Numbered from the stretch's first letter, positions 19,629-28,842 are shown. The stretch: 64,000 nt of DNA from Halanaerobacter jeridensis (GCF_016908315.1 NZ_JAFBDQ010000004.1:186001-250000); one strand, 5' to 3'. Notes: generated by a model from the sequence alone, not told the origin. Program-made: numbers and translations.

Positions 19629-20537
19629 ATGAATAATTTAGAAGCAGAAGAAGGTTTCAAATCGGGGTTTGTTAGTGTAGTGGGCCAACCTAATGTAGGT
19701 AAATCGACATTGATTAATAATTTAATTGGGCAAAAGATTTCAATTACTTCACGTAAAGCACAAACAACACGAAATAAGATTCAATGCATTTTAACTTTGG
19801 ATGATGCTCAATTAGTATTTATTGATACTCCTGGAGTTCACCGTGCTGATGATAAGATGGGGGAATATTTGAATAATGTCAGCTATGATGCTTTAAAAGA
19901 AATTGATTTAGTATTGTTCATGGTTGATGGGAATTATCCGCCCAATAATGATGATAAGAAAGTAGCAGCCGAATTGACTAATTTAGGAGTGCCAGTATTA
20001 TTAGTAATTAATAAAATTGATAAAATGTCTAATGAGCTGGAAGAAAGAATTAACCAATATCAGAGGTTAGGAAATTTTGATGATGTAGTAGCTATTTCTG
20101 CGCTGCAAGAAAGGAACCTTGATTATTTATTGGATTTAATGGTGGATTCATTAGAAGAAGGTCCTAAATATTATCCAGATAATATGATTACCGACCAGAT
20201 TGAACAGTTTATTATCACTGAATTAATTAGAGAGCAGGTCCTTAATTATACTCATGAAGAGGTACCTCATTCAGTAGCTGTAGAAATAATTGATTTTAAT
20301 GAACGTAATGATGAAGAATTGATTGATATACGAGCCAATATATATGTAGAAAGAGACTCCCAAAAAGGTATTTTGATTGGAAAGAATGGGAAAATGCTCA
20401 AAAAAATTGGCAGTCAAGCTCGGACTGAAATTGAAGATTTATTAAATAGTAAAATCTTTTTAGACTTATGGGTTAAAGTCAAGAAAAATTGGCGTGATAA
20501 AGAGGATGCATTGAAAATGCTAGGTTATCGGGGGTAA
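19629..20537 (+). CDS. era: Era, GTPase for ribosome small-subunit assembly
   Basis: A 302-residue GTPase with G1 GQPNVGKST (about 17-25), G3 DTPGVH, G4 NKID and a C-terminal KH domain from about 220 that binds the 3' end of 16S rRNA. It is the normal partner in this cluster with ybeY and recO. GGAGGG precedes the ATG by about 10 bases. It ends 5 bases before mgtE. Confidence 0.97.
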   Translation: MNNLEAEEGFKSGFVSVVGQPNVGKSTLINNLIGQKISITSRKAQTTRNKIQCILTLDDAQLVFIDTPGVHRADDKMGEYLNNVSYDALKEIDLVLFMVDGNYPPNNDDKKVAAELTNLGVPVLLVINKIDKMSNELEERINQYQRLGNFDDVVAISALQERNLDYLLDLMVDSLEEGPKYYPDNMITDQIEQFIITELIREQVLNYTHEEVPHSVAVEIIDFNERNDEELIDIRANIYVERDSQKGILIGKNGKMLKKIGSQARTEIEDLLNSKIFLDLWVKVKKNWRDKEDALKMLGYRG

Positions 20538-20542
20538 TAGCA

Positions 20543-21892
20543 ATGGAAGCAGAAAAGCTAATTGCTGAAGTTAAAGCTGCTGTTGATAATAAAGATAAAG
20601 TTAAGATTAAAGAGATATTTTCTCAATTATATCCCGCGGATATGGCTGAACTAGTAGCAGAGCTATCATCGCAGGAATTAAAATTTATCATCCCCGTTAT
20701 CTCTTTAGAAAAACTAGCTTTTTCTTTTTCTGAGTTAGATACTAATACGAGAAATGTTTTATTGAATTTTTTAACTCCACAACAGCTAAAAGTAGTTTTA
20801 AATGAGATGTATTCTGATGATGTAGCTGATTTGTTAGGAGAACTAACAATTGGTCAAAGTAAAGAACTATTAAAATTAATGAAAAATAAAGATGCTCAAC
20901 AGATTCAGAAGTTATTAGGTTATGATGAAGAAAGTGCTGGAGGCATCATGACCACAGAATATTTAGCAGTTAAAGATGACAAGACTGTGGAAGAAGCCCT
21001 AAATAAAATTAGAGAAATATCTACTAAAACAGAAATGATTTATTATATTTACATAATAAATCCTAATAAAGACTTATTAGGAGTCATCTCAATGCGAGAG
21101 TTATTGACTGCTGATGCGCAAAAGAAATTAAGAGAGATTATGCATAGTAAAGTAATTAAAGCTACAGTAAATATGGACCAAGAAGAAGTAGCTAATCAAA
21201 TGTCTAAATATGATCTATTGGCTATTCCAGTAGTTAATAATCATAATCAATTGTTAGGAATTATTACTGTAGATGATGCATTGGATGTAATAGAAGAAGA
21301 GGCGACAGAAGATATTTATAAGATGGCTGCTACTTCTGAATTTGAAATTACAGCAGCAGAAGAAGGAATTCTTAGTGGTGTTTTTAAGCGTTTACCGTGG
21401 TTAATAATTCTTTTGTTTGCTAGTATGCTTTCTGGTACAGTAATTGGTACTTTTTCGGAGTCTTTATCAGAGGTAGTTGCTTTAGCTTTTTTTATTCCTA
21501 CCTTAACAGGTACGGGAGGAAATGCAGGAACTCAGTCCCTAGCCATAGTAGTTCGTGGCATAGCTACTGGTGATTTAGATCGTGATAAAATGTTCCACCA
21601 TTTATTTAGAGAAGTTAGAGTAGGGGCTACTACAGCTTTAATCTGTGGATTGATTATTAGTTTAATTGCCTTCTTCTGGCAGGGGACTTATTTTATTGGT
21701 GCAGTAGTAGGTTTAGCAATGTTCTTTACAATTATAACTGCTACGTTGGTGGGGACTACTATCCCTTTTATTATAGATTATTTAGGGGCTGATCCAGCGG
21801 TAGCAGCAGGACCATTTATTACGACTCTGATTGATGTATCTGGATTATTTATTTATTTTAGTTTAGCTAAAGTTTTATTACAACATCTATAA
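20543..21892 (+). CDS. mgtE: MgtE, magnesium channel
   Basis: A 449-residue Mg2+-gated channel. Order: superhelical N domain (about 15-125), two CBS domains (about 130-250), a connecting helix, and five membrane helices (about 285-449) with the pore region TGTGGNAGTQSLAIVVRG. Cytoplasmic Mg2+ closes the channel through the N and CBS domains. It lies inside the era-recO interval where Bacillus has no such gene. The ribosome site is weak (CGGGGGT), consistent with coupling to era. Confidence 0.95.
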   Translation: MEAEKLIAEVKAAVDNKDKVKIKEIFSQLYPADMAELVAELSSQELKFIIPVISLEKLAFSFSELDTNTRNVLLNFLTPQQLKVVLNEMYSDDVADLLGELTIGQSKELLKLMKNKDAQQIQKLLGYDEESAGGIMTTEYLAVKDDKTVEEALNKIREISTKTEMIYYIYIINPNKDLLGVISMRELLTADAQKKLREIMHSKVIKATVNMDQEEVANQMSKYDLLAIPVVNNHNQLLGIITVDDALDVIEEEATEDIYKMAATSEFEITAAEEGILSGVFKRLPWLIILLFASMLSGTVIGTFSESLSEVVALAFFIPTLTGTGGNAGTQSLAIVVRGIATGDLDRDKMFHHLFREVRVGATTALICGLIISLIAFFWQGTYFIGAVVGLAMFFTIITATLVGTTIPFIIDYLGADPAVAAGPFITTLIDVSGLFIYFSLAKVLLQHL

Positions 21893-21912
21893 TGTTAATG
21901 AGGTGATTTAGT

Positions 21913-22608
21913 ATGGCAATCAAACCTAAAGATATGGCTAAAATAGTTGATCATACTATTTTAGGTCCGCAGGCTACAGTGCATGATGTAAAAGACAAAT
22001 GTATGGAAGCAAAAGAGTATAATTTAACAGCTGTTTGTGTGCAACCTTGTTATGTACCGTTAGCAACTCAATTATTAAAAGAAAGTTCAGTTAAAGTAGC
22101 AACAGTAATTTCTTTCCCCCTAGGAGCTGAAACAGTAGAGACTAAGGCATATGAAACGAAAGATGCAGTGCGTAATGGGGCGCAAGAAATTGAAATGGTA
22201 GCAAATATTAGTGCTATTAAAGAGAAAAAATGGGATTTAGTGCGTGAAGAGATCAAAGCAGTAATTGATTCTACTAAAATAGCTGGCGTAACTAAAGATA
22301 TCATTACTAAATTAATTATTGAGACTTGTTATTTAACAGAAGAGGAGATAAAAAAAGTTAGCGAATTAGCTAAGAGTCAAGGGATTGGTTTTATTAAGAC
22401 TTCTACTGGTTTTGGTTCAGCTAATTCACAGCCAGAGCAGGTAAGTATTATTCGTAAAGTAGTAGGACGCAATACAGGAGTAGAAACACTAGGTAATGTA
22501 GAAGATTTCAATGATGCAATTGAAATGTTAGATGCTGGTGCAAATCGTATTGGTACTGAATATGGTGTAGCAGTAGTAACTGGTAAAGGATTGGATGAAG
22601 AAGATTAA
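21913..22608 (+). CDS. DeoC-family aldolase, divergent active site
   Basis: A 231-residue TIM-barrel protein clearly related to deoxyribose-phosphate aldolase: CVQPCYVPLA, ISFPLGAETVETKA and the Schiff-base lysine in GFIKTSTGFGSA (about residue 158) are present. Other catalytic positions differ. The usual EIDMV reads EIEMV, the usual lysine of VKASGG(I/V)R is replaced in VETLGNVED, and the N-terminal HTLLKP reads HTILGP. In the E. coli enzyme the aspartate and second lysine are needed for the proton relay, so ordinary deoxyribose-phosphate cleavage is doubtful. It sits between mgtE and recO with no other nucleoside-catabolism gene nearby, so I give no gene symbol. Confidence 0.8.
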   Translation: MAIKPKDMAKIVDHTILGPQATVHDVKDKCMEAKEYNLTAVCVQPCYVPLATQLLKESSVKVATVISFPLGAETVETKAYETKDAVRNGAQEIEMVANISAIKEKKWDLVREEIKAVIDSTKIAGVTKDIITKLIIETCYLTEEEIKKVSELAKSQGIGFIKTSTGFGSANSQPEQVSIIRKVVGRNTGVETLGNVEDFNDAIEMLDAGANRIGTEYGVAVVTGKGLDEED

Positions 22609-22629
22609 TATACGCTAGGACTGATTATT

Positions 22630-23373
22630 ATGCCACTTTTTGATACAGACGCTATTGTATTGCGTCATTATGAATTAGGAGAAGCTGATAAAATCATTGT
22701 TTTATTTAGTAAGCAGCGCGGTAAAATCAGAGTAGTAGCTAAAGGTGTTAGAAAGACTAAAAGCACCTTAGCTGCTGGATTAGAACCTTTTACTTATAAT
22801 CACGTCTTAGTTTATCAAGGTAACTCTGATTTGGGGAATTTGAGTCAGTGTGATATTGAAAATTCCTTCGCTGATTTGAGAAATGATTTTGTTAAAATGT
22901 CTTATGCTTCTTATGCAGCCGAGCTAGTTAATGAATTGACTATTGATAAAGATGTCAATAAGTCACTATTTAACTTATTATTGATTACTTACCGCCTGTT
23001 ATCAAATTCTGATAAGAATAATTTGGTGATTAGAACTTTTGAGTTGAAGTTATTAAATTTATTAGGGTACCGACCTTATTTAAATTCTTGTGTAAAGTGT
23101 GGTACTGAATTAAATAGTAATTTTAGATTTAATGCTACTGAAGGTGGAGTAGTGTGTGCAGAGTGTGCTGAAAGTTGGAATGATAAGATTAGTTTAGGAA
23201 CAATTAAGTTTATGAACAGATTATTAGACCTTGATTATAAAGGGATTATGAAATTGAATTTACCTGCTTATGCTCGTGAAGAGCTAGGGGCAATTGTACC
23301 TAATTATATTGAAAGTATAATTGATAAAAAACTTAAGGCGGTTTCATTTTTGGAAATGATAGATATTGATTGA
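22630..23373 (+). CDS. recO: RecO, recombination mediator
   Basis: A 247-residue DNA repair protein that loads RecA onto SSB-coated DNA with RecR and RecF. The N-terminal OB fold starts FDTDAIVLRHYELGEADKIIV, and a C-terminal zinc site is formed by CVKCG at about 155 and CAECAE about 25 residues later. The start has a poor ribosome site. The stop codon overlaps the -35 box of the glyQ promoter. Confidence 0.94.
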   Translation: MPLFDTDAIVLRHYELGEADKIIVLFSKQRGKIRVVAKGVRKTKSTLAAGLEPFTYNHVLVYQGNSDLGNLSQCDIENSFADLRNDFVKMSYASYAAELVNELTIDKDVNKSLFNLLLITYRLLSNSDKNNLVIRTFELKLLNLLGYRPYLNSCVKCGTELNSNFRFNATEGGVVCAECAESWNDKISLGTIKFMNRLLDLDYKGIMKLNLPAYAREELGAIVPNYIESIIDKKLKAVSFLEMIDID

Positions 23374-23398
23374 CAATAGGATTTAGTTTTGATATATT
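23370..23398 (+). promoter_or_regulatory. Sigma-A promoter of the glyQS T-box transcript
   Basis: TTGACA at 23370-23375 and TATATT at 23393-23398 with a 17-base spacer. The -35 box overlaps the recO stop codon. Confidence 0.8.
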
Positions 23399-23404
23399 TA
23401 AAAC

Positions 23405-23616
23405 GTCAATTGAATAAATTAATTACAATGAATAAAAGTAGTAGGCGGCCGCTATTATTGAAGCGAGCTAGTGTTGGTGGGAGACTAGCATAATATGTTG
23501 TTGAAGGCATTTAGGAGTAATTTTAGAAAGAGAGTCCTTGATGGATTAAACAGGGTGGAACCGCGGGTAACCTCGTCCCTGATAGCGGAAATGCTATTAG
23601 GGACGAGGTTTTTTTA
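23405..23616 (+). promoter_or_regulatory. T-box riboswitch, glycine-specific
   Basis: The conserved T-box sequence AGGGTGGNACCGCG is at 23552-23565. Stem I carries an AGTAG S-turn motif on its 5' side (about 23437-23445) and an apical hairpin with arms GCTAGT and ACTAGC. On its 3' side GGC at 23506-23508 followed by A is the probable specifier codon for glycine. The terminator stem is 23569-23580 with 23599-23610, followed by a T run. Uncharged tRNA-Gly would stabilise the antiterminator and allow glyQS transcription. The 5' limit is set from the promoter and is approximate. Confidence 0.93.
23569..23616 (+). terminator. Regulated terminator of the T-box
   Basis: AACCTCGTCCCT pairs with AGGGACGAGGTT as a perfect 12-base stem, followed by seven T residues. 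Its 5' arm competes with the T-box antiterminator. Confidence 0.95.
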
Positions 23617-23688
23617 GTTTTATTTAGAATAGAGAATTGATATTTTAATTATCAATTATTAATTAAATAAACTTTAGGAGGTTGAAGT

Positions 23689-24573
23689 ATGGAATTTCAA
23701 GAGATGATAAATTCGTTAAATGAATTTTGGACTGAGCAAAATTGTATTTTAAGACAACCTTATGATGTGGAAGTGGGTGCAGGAACATTTAATCCATCTA
23801 CTTTCTTGCGTTCTTTAGGTCCTGAGCCTTGGAATGTGGCTTATGTTGAACCTTGTCGTCGTCCGACTGATGGGCGTTATGGAGAAAATCCTAATCGTTT
23901 ACAGCATTATTATCAATATCAGGTGATTATGAAACCTTCTCCTGATAACATTCAAGAAATTTATTTAGAGAGTTTAGAAGCATTAGGGATTGACCCTGAT
24001 AAACATGATATCAGATTTGTAGAAGATAACTGGGAATCTCCAACTTTAGGTGCTTGGGGACTTGGTTGGGAAGTTTGGTTAGATGGTATGGAAATTACGC
24101 AGTTTACATACTTTCAGCAGGTAGGAGGCATTGAATGTCAGCCTGTTTCTGTAGAGATCACTTATGGTTTAGAACGAATTGCAATGTATTTACAAGAAGT
24201 AAATAGTGTCTATGATATTAGTTGGGTAGATGATATTGATTATGGTAATGTTCATCATCAAGGAGAAGTTGAACATTCAACTTATAATTTTGAAGAAGCG
24301 GATATAGATATGTTGCTTAAATTATTTGATTTATATGAAGGAGAGGCAGAGAGGATAGCCAAAGAAGGTTTGGTGTTGCCTGCCTATGACTATGTATTAA
24401 AATGTTCTCATGTCTTTAATCTATTAGATGCTAGAGGAGCTATTTCTGTGACTGAACGAACTAATTATATTGGTCGGGTTAGAGATTTAGCTAAATTGTG
24501 TGCTCGAGCTTATGTAGACCAAAGAGAAGAATTGGGACATCCATTGTTAACTGGAGGTGCTGATAATGAGTAA
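23689..24573 (+). CDS. glyQ: Glycyl-tRNA synthetase alpha subunit
   Basis: A 294-residue class II catalytic subunit of the alpha2-beta2 enzyme that charges tRNA-Gly. It begins [17 protein letters not shown] and has the strongly conserved [20 protein letters not shown] and [18 protein letters not shown]. It is controlled by the T-box upstream. AGGAGG precedes the ATG by 6 bases. It overlaps glyS by 8 bases. Confidence 0.97.
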   Translation: MEFQEMINSLNEFWTEQNCILRQPYDVEVGAGTFNPSTFLRSLGPEPWNVAYVEPCRRPTDGRYGENPNRLQHYYQYQVIMKPSPDNIQEIYLESLEALGIDPDKHDIRFVEDNWESPTLGAWGLGWEVWLDGMEITQFTYFQQVGGIECQPVSVEITYGLERIAMYLQEVNSVYDISWVDDIDYGNVHHQGEVEHSTYNFEEADIDMLLKLFDLYEGEAERIAKEGLVLPAYDYVLKCSHVFNLLDARGAISVTERTNYIGRVRDLAKLCARAYVDQREELGHPLLTGGADNE

Positions 24574-26647
24574 AGATTTATTATTAGAAATCGGAACGGA
24601 AGAGATACCAGCAGGCTTTATGCTGCCAGCTTTTGAACAATTAGAAGAGTTGGCCCAAGAATTGTTTGAACAAAAGAGAATTGAAATTGCTGATGTCTTA
24701 GCTACTGGTACACCGCGTCGTCTTACTTTATATATTGAAGATGTAGCAGAGGAACAAGAAGATTTAGAAAAAGAAATTCGGGGTCCTGCCAAGAATATCG
24801 CTTTTGATGATAATGGTGAAGCTACTAAAGCAGGAGAAGGTTTTGCTCGAGGTCAAGGATTGACGCCAGATGAATTAGAGATTCGTGATACTGAAAATGG
24901 AGAATATGTATTTGCCTGTACAACTGAAGAAGGGCAAGCAACTAAAGAATTGTTGCCAGATTTATTAGAAGAAATTATTTTTAAATTAGATTTTCCTAAG
25001 TCAATGCGTTGGGGCAGCCAAGATATGAGATTTGCGCGACCGATTAAATGGTTATTGAGTTTATATGGTACAGAGACAATAGAGTTTTCTGTAGCAGAAG
25101 TAGAAGCTAGTAATTGGAGCCGAGGTCATCGTTTCTTAAGTGAAGGACAGATTGAAATTGAACAGCCTGAGGCTTATTTTGATTTATTGGAAACAGAAGG
25201 AGTAATAGTAGATCATAGTCGTCGTCGTAAGATGATAGTAGAGCAGATTGAAGAGATTGAAAGAGATAAAGATGTGACAGTAGCAATTGCTGATGATTTA
25301 TTAACTGAGGTTAACTTTTTAGTAGAATATCCAACTGCTTTATGTGGTAGTTTTGCAGAAGAATTCTTGCAATTGCCAGAAGAAGTATTGATTACTTCAA
25401 TGAGAGAACATCAGCGTTATTTTCCTGTGCGTGATCAAGAGGGAAAATTAAAGAATTTATTTATTACAGTTAGAAATGGTAACGAGGGACATCTTGATAT
25501 AGTTCGTGAAGGGAATGAAAAAGTACTGCAGGCAAGATTAGCTGATGCTAAGTTTTTCTATGAAGAAGACCAACAAGCTCCTTTGGAAAATAAAGTAGAA
25601 CAGCTAAAAGATATTATTTTCCAAGAAGACTTAGGTACTATTTATGAAAAAGTAGAAAGAATGATTGATTTAGCTCAAGAATTTGCTTCTGATTTAGAAT
25701 ATACAGCAGATGAAATTGAGCAAGCTCAACGTGCTGCTAAATTGGCTAAAGCTGATTTAGTGACAGAGATGGTTAATGAATTCTCTAAATTACAAGGTGT
25801 AATGGGACGAGAATATGCTCTAATTGATGGAGAAGATGAAGCTGTAGCAGAAGCAATATTTGAACATTATTTACCACGATATGCAGATGATAAACTTCCA
25901 GAAAGTAAAATTGGTAGAGTAGCTAGTTTAGCTGATAAGATTGACAATATTGTTGCTTGCTTTAGTGTAGGATTGATTCCAACTGGTTCTCAAGATCCTT
26001 ATGCTTTAAGGAGACAGGGTTTAGCGGTTGTCAAAATAATTACTGATGCTGAATTAGATATTACTTTAGAGCAGTTAATCAATTCTGCATTAGACCTATT
26101 AGAAGATAATGATAAGTTAACTAGGTCTAGAAATGAGATTAAAGAGGATTTAATGGACTTCTTTGCTTTGCGTTTAGAAAAGTTATTAGAAGATAATGAA
26201 ATTAGATATGATGTCATTAATGCAGTTTTAGCAACAGACTTTAGTGATGTTAATGATACTATCTTACGAGCTGATGCAGTAATGAAATTTAGAAATGAAG
26301 AAGGATTTGCTGAATTAATCACTGCTTTTGAACGAGCTAGTAATTTAGCAGATAAAGGAAAAAAAGAAGAAGTAAAGCCGGAGTTATTTACTGATGATTC
26401 TGAAAAGAAATTATATGCGGAATATCAAGATTTAAAATCTAAAATAGCTGATTTGATTGCTAAACAAGATTATTTAACTGCTTTAAAGCAAGTAGCTACT
26501 TTAAAAGAAGCAATTGATAATTTCTTTAATTCCGTTATGGTTATGGCAGAAGATGAAGAAATTAAAGAAAATAGATTAGGATTATTAAAGTCAGTTACTA
26601 ATTTATTAAGTAAAATAGCTGATTTAACTGAGATTGTAATTGATTAG
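24566..26647 (+). CDS. glyS: Glycyl-tRNA synthetase beta subunit
   Basis: A 693-residue subunit that provides tRNA binding, including the C-terminal DALR-like anticodon domain. Conserved stretches include [15 protein letters not shown] at the N-terminus and [19 protein letters not shown](I)PTGSQDP in the middle. The ATG at 24566 follows GGAGGT by 7 bases; an in-frame GTG at 24557 overlaps that ribosome site. A terminator follows 35 bases after the stop. Confidence 0.97.
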   Translation: MSKDLLLEIGTEEIPAGFMLPAFEQLEELAQELFEQKRIEIADVLATGTPRRLTLYIEDVAEEQEDLEKEIRGPAKNIAFDDNGEATKAGEGFARGQGLTPDELEIRDTENGEYVFACTTEEGQATKELLPDLLEEIIFKLDFPKSMRWGSQDMRFARPIKWLLSLYGTETIEFSVAEVEASNWSRGHRFLSEGQIEIEQPEAYFDLLETEGVIVDHSRRRKMIVEQIEEIERDKDVTVAIADDLLTEVNFLVEYPTALCGSFAEEFLQLPEEVLITSMREHQRYFPVRDQEGKLKNLFITVRNGNEGHLDIVREGNEKVLQARLADAKFFYEEDQQAPLENKVEQLKDIIFQEDLGTIYEKVERMIDLAQEFASDLEYTADEIEQAQRAAKLAKADLVTEMVNEFSKLQGVMGREYALIDGEDEAVAEAIFEHYLPRYADDKLPESKIGRVASLADKIDNIVACFSVGLIPTGSQDPYALRRQGLAVVKIITDAELDITLEQLINSALDLLEDNDKLTRSRNEIKEDLMDFFALRLEKLLEDNEIRYDVINAVLATDFSDVNDTILRADAVMKFRNEEGFAELITAFERASNLADKGKKEEVKPELFTDDSEKKLYAEYQDLKSKIADLIAKQDYLTALKQVATLKEAIDNFFNSVMVMAEDEEIKENRLGLLKSVTNLLSKIADLTEIVID

Positions 26648-26682
26648 TGTACAATAAAAAACAATAGTGTACATTATTTATT

Positions 26683-26723
26683 AAGGTCATTATTCCTTTG
26701 AGGGGGGTAATGGCCTTTTTTTT
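26683..26723 (+). terminator. Intrinsic terminator after glyS
   Basis: AAGGTCATTA (26683-26692) pairs with TAATGGCCTT (26708-26717) with one G-U pair, followed by a run of T. The loop contains TTCC and GGGG, which could extend the stem. Confidence 0.88.
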
Positions 26724-26724
26724 A

Positions 26725-26940
26725 TATAAAGTGTAACCTTCGTGATTAAGATAAAATGATTTCTTCGCTTATAAATCTAGTTTGATTCGTCTAAACTTAT
26801 CTTTTACTTCATTAAGACTCATTGACAAACTAGATTTGAAGTCGCTGCGAAACAATTTTATCTTAATCCAAGACAGTTTTACTTTAAGTGTGGAGGCAGG
26901 GGTATACTATTTTACTTTTTCATTTTTAATTTATAAAGTG
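26725..26940 (+). repeat. Palindromic repeat element between glyS and the ankyrin gene
   Basis: The gap 26648-27152 (505 bases) has no gene. Its centre is a long imperfect inverted repeat: left arm about 26727-26784, right arm about 26826-26886, both containing GATTAAGATAAAA and AAATCTAGTTTG in opposite orientation. The word TATAAAGTG occurs at 26725-26733 and again at 26932-26940, as direct repeats flanking the structure. No ORF lies within. The shared border word links it to the element at 11251, though the arms themselves are unrelated. Confidence 0.5.
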
Positions 26941-26950
26941 CAACTTTATA
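26932..26950 (+). promoter_or_regulatory. Operator-like palindrome upstream of the ankyrin gene
   Basis: TATAAAGT (26932-26939) and ACTTTATA (26943-26950) are perfect inverted repeats around GCA. The first arm is also the right-hand border word of the preceding repeat element. No binding protein can be assigned. Confidence 0.35.
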
Positions 26951-27014
26951 TAGAATAAGTACAACACAATAAAACGCAATAATAACCTAATAATGAATTA
27001 TTTTAATATATATG

Positions 27015-27043
27015 TTGCATTTTTATAATTATTACACTATAAT
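27015..27043 (+). promoter_or_regulatory. Promoter of the ankyrin-repeat gene
   Basis: TTGCAT at 27015-27020 and TATAAT at 27038-27043 with a 17-base spacer. The -35 box is part of ATGTTGCAT, a word that recurs in related forms at 26936, 26957, 27106 and 27118. Confidence 0.65.
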
Positions 27044-27105
27044 AAGAGTGTAAATAGTTGTTTAAGAGCAATATATAACCTAATAAAGTATATTTAATCA
27101 GTATT

Positions 27106-27128
27106 ATGTTGTATATTAAGTGCAACAT
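27106..27128 (+). promoter_or_regulatory. Leader hairpin before the ankyrin gene
   Basis: ATGTTGTA (27106-27113) pairs with TGCAACAT (27121-27128) with one G-U pair and a 7-base loop. It lies between the promoter and the ribosome site at 27140 and has no T run, so it is more likely an operator or leader structure than a terminator. Confidence 0.4.
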
Positions 27129-27152
27129 AAAAACTAACAGGAGGGGTTTATT

Positions 27153-27770
27153 GTGAATAATACTTGTTTGAAGAAGAGAGTTAATGGTAATGTTGGCGAG
27201 ACAAAGTTGATGAAGGTAGTGAAAGAAAAAGCAGATTTAGAAGTGATTAAAAAGTTCTTAGCTACAAGTAAGGATATTAATGCTAGAAATCGTAGTGGAT
27301 TTACAGCTTTGATGTTTGCAGCCTTATCTAATGATGACCCAAAGGCTATAAGGTTATTATTAGATGCTGGAGCAAAAGTTAATGTTAAATCTTCTTTGGG
27401 GAGAACTCCATTAATGTATGCTGCTAGATATAATACGGTAGAGGTAGTGGAAGAATTAATAGCTGCTGGAGCTAATGTTAATGCTCAAGAAGGATTAGGA
27501 AGAACAGCATTGATTTATGCTACAGAAAATTCTAATAGTCAAGAAATAATTAAAAGATTAGTTGAGGCAGGAGCAAAATTAGATCTAACAGATGCTAGTG
27601 GAAACAATCCTTTATTATGGGCTGTGAAAAATAATGAATCATTAGAATTAATTAACTTTTTAGTTGAATTAGGAATTAATGTAGAGGAAGAAGATAAAAG
27701 AGGGCAAAGTCCATTTTCATTGTTGCAAAATTGTTGTAGTTCTGCTAAGTTAAATAGTTTATTAGCTTAG
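27153..27770 (+). CDS. Ankyrin-repeat protein
   Basis: A 205-residue cytoplasmic protein made almost wholly of about five ankyrin repeats (for example GFTALMFAALSND, GRTPLMYAARYN, GRTALIYATENSN, GNNPLLWAVKNN). No signal peptide, membrane helix or enzyme domain is visible, so it probably acts by binding another protein. It uses GTG at 27153 after GGAGGGG; no ATG fits. It stands apart from both neighbours with its own promoter and a long upstream region, unlike the compact genes around it, and has no counterpart in the Bacillus version of this cluster. The partner is unknown. Confidence 0.85.
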   Translation: MNNTCLKKRVNGNVGETKLMKVVKEKADLEVIKKFLATSKDINARNRSGFTALMFAALSNDDPKAIRLLLDAGAKVNVKSSLGRTPLMYAARYNTVEVVEELIAAGANVNAQEGLGRTALIYATENSNSQEIIKRLVEAGAKLDLTDASGNNPLLWAVKNNESLELINFLVELGINVEEEDKRGQSPFSLLQNCCSSAKLNSLLA

Positions 27771-27828
27771 TTACTAATATTTAGTAAATTAAGTATTAAA
27801 AATTTAACCAATGGAGGAGGGAGAAGAG

Positions 27829-28785
27829 ATGAAATTAGATTTAGATAAAAATTTAAGTAGAGTAACAGAGAAAGCTGCTTTAGCAGTAGCACCTTTAATA
27901 GGTAATAAAGATAAGATGGCAATAGATAAGGCGGCTGTTGATGCAATGCGAGAAGCGTTTGCTAATATTAATCTGGGGGCTAAAATAGTAGTAGGAGAAG
28001 GAGAAAAGGATAAGGCACCTAGTTTTTTTCAAAATGAGAAAGTAGGAAGAAAGAATAAACATGAAATGGATTTAGCGATTGATCCGATTGAAGGAACAGA
28101 ATTTGCTGCCCAATATAAGCCTAATGCTGTAACAGCATTAGCTGGAGTAGAAAAAGATAAAATGTTGCGTGTGCCAGATATTTATATGAATAAAATAGTT
28201 GTTGGCCCCGAAGCTAAGGGCAAGGTGAGTTTGGATAAGGGAGTACTTGAAAATTTAGCTATAGTAGCTGGTGCTAAAGATACATCGATTGATGAGTTGA
28301 CTGTTGCCGTTTTAGATAGAAAGCGTCATCAAGATTTAATTCATGAAATTAAGTCAGCTGGAGCTAATGTGAAGTTGATTTCAGGAGTGGACTTAATTTG
28401 GAGTATTGCTGCAGCAAAAGGAGTAGCTGGGATTGATATATTGCTAGGGGCTGGAGGAGCGCCAGAAGGAGTTTTGACAGCAGCAGCAGTGAAGTGTTTA
28501 GGGGGAGATATGGAAGCACAGTTATGCCCGCGCAATAAAAAGGAGAAAGAAAAAATGAGGAATGTAGGAATTAATAACCTGCATAAAACTTTTACTTTAA
28601 ATGAAATTATTTCTGGAGAAAAGATTATATTTTCTTTAACTGGAGTTACAGATGGAATATTAGTAGATGGTATTAAAGATAATATTCCCCAATCAATTGT
28701 TATGAGACGTGAATCAGAGTTAAAATCATATATTAGAGAAATGGAAACTAATTATTCAATTACAGAAAATTTGAAAATAAGTTAA
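27829..28785 (+). CDS. glpX: Fructose-1,6-bisphosphatase, class II (GlpX)
   Basis: A 318-residue enzyme that removes the 1-phosphate of fructose-1,6-bisphosphate in gluconeogenesis. The family motifs are DLAIDPIEGT (metal site, about 82-91), GEGEKD (about 54) and GAGGAPEGVLTAAAVKCLGG (about 204-223). The ATG at 27829 follows GGAGGAGGG; the ATG at 27811 lies inside that site. The next two genes, ccpN and the PPDK regulator, also concern gluconeogenesis, so the location is probably functional. Confidence 0.92.
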   Translation: MKLDLDKNLSRVTEKAALAVAPLIGNKDKMAIDKAAVDAMREAFANINLGAKIVVGEGEKDKAPSFFQNEKVGRKNKHEMDLAIDPIEGTEFAAQYKPNAVTALAGVEKDKMLRVPDIYMNKIVVGPEAKGKVSLDKGVLENLAIVAGAKDTSIDELTVAVLDRKRHQDLIHEIKSAGANVKLISGVDLIWSIAAAKGVAGIDILLGAGGAPEGVLTAAAVKCLGGDMEAQLCPRNKKEKEKMRNVGINNLHKTFTLNEIISGEKIIFSLTGVTDGILVDGIKDNIPQSIVMRRESELKSYIREMETNYSITENLKIS

Positions 28786-28813
28786 ACTCAGACTCCCTGA
28801 CCTGAGATAAGTC

Positions 28814-28842
28814 TTTTTAAAGCAACAATTATTTGCTATAAT
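28814..28842 (+). promoter_or_regulatory. Promoter of ccpN-ppsR
   Basis: An extended -10 element TGCTATAAT (28834-28842) with a weak -35 TTTTTA at 28814-28819, spacer 17. Upstream, CTCAG (28787-28791) and CTGAG (28802-28806) form a small hairpin after glpX that could be a weak terminator. Confidence 0.55.
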
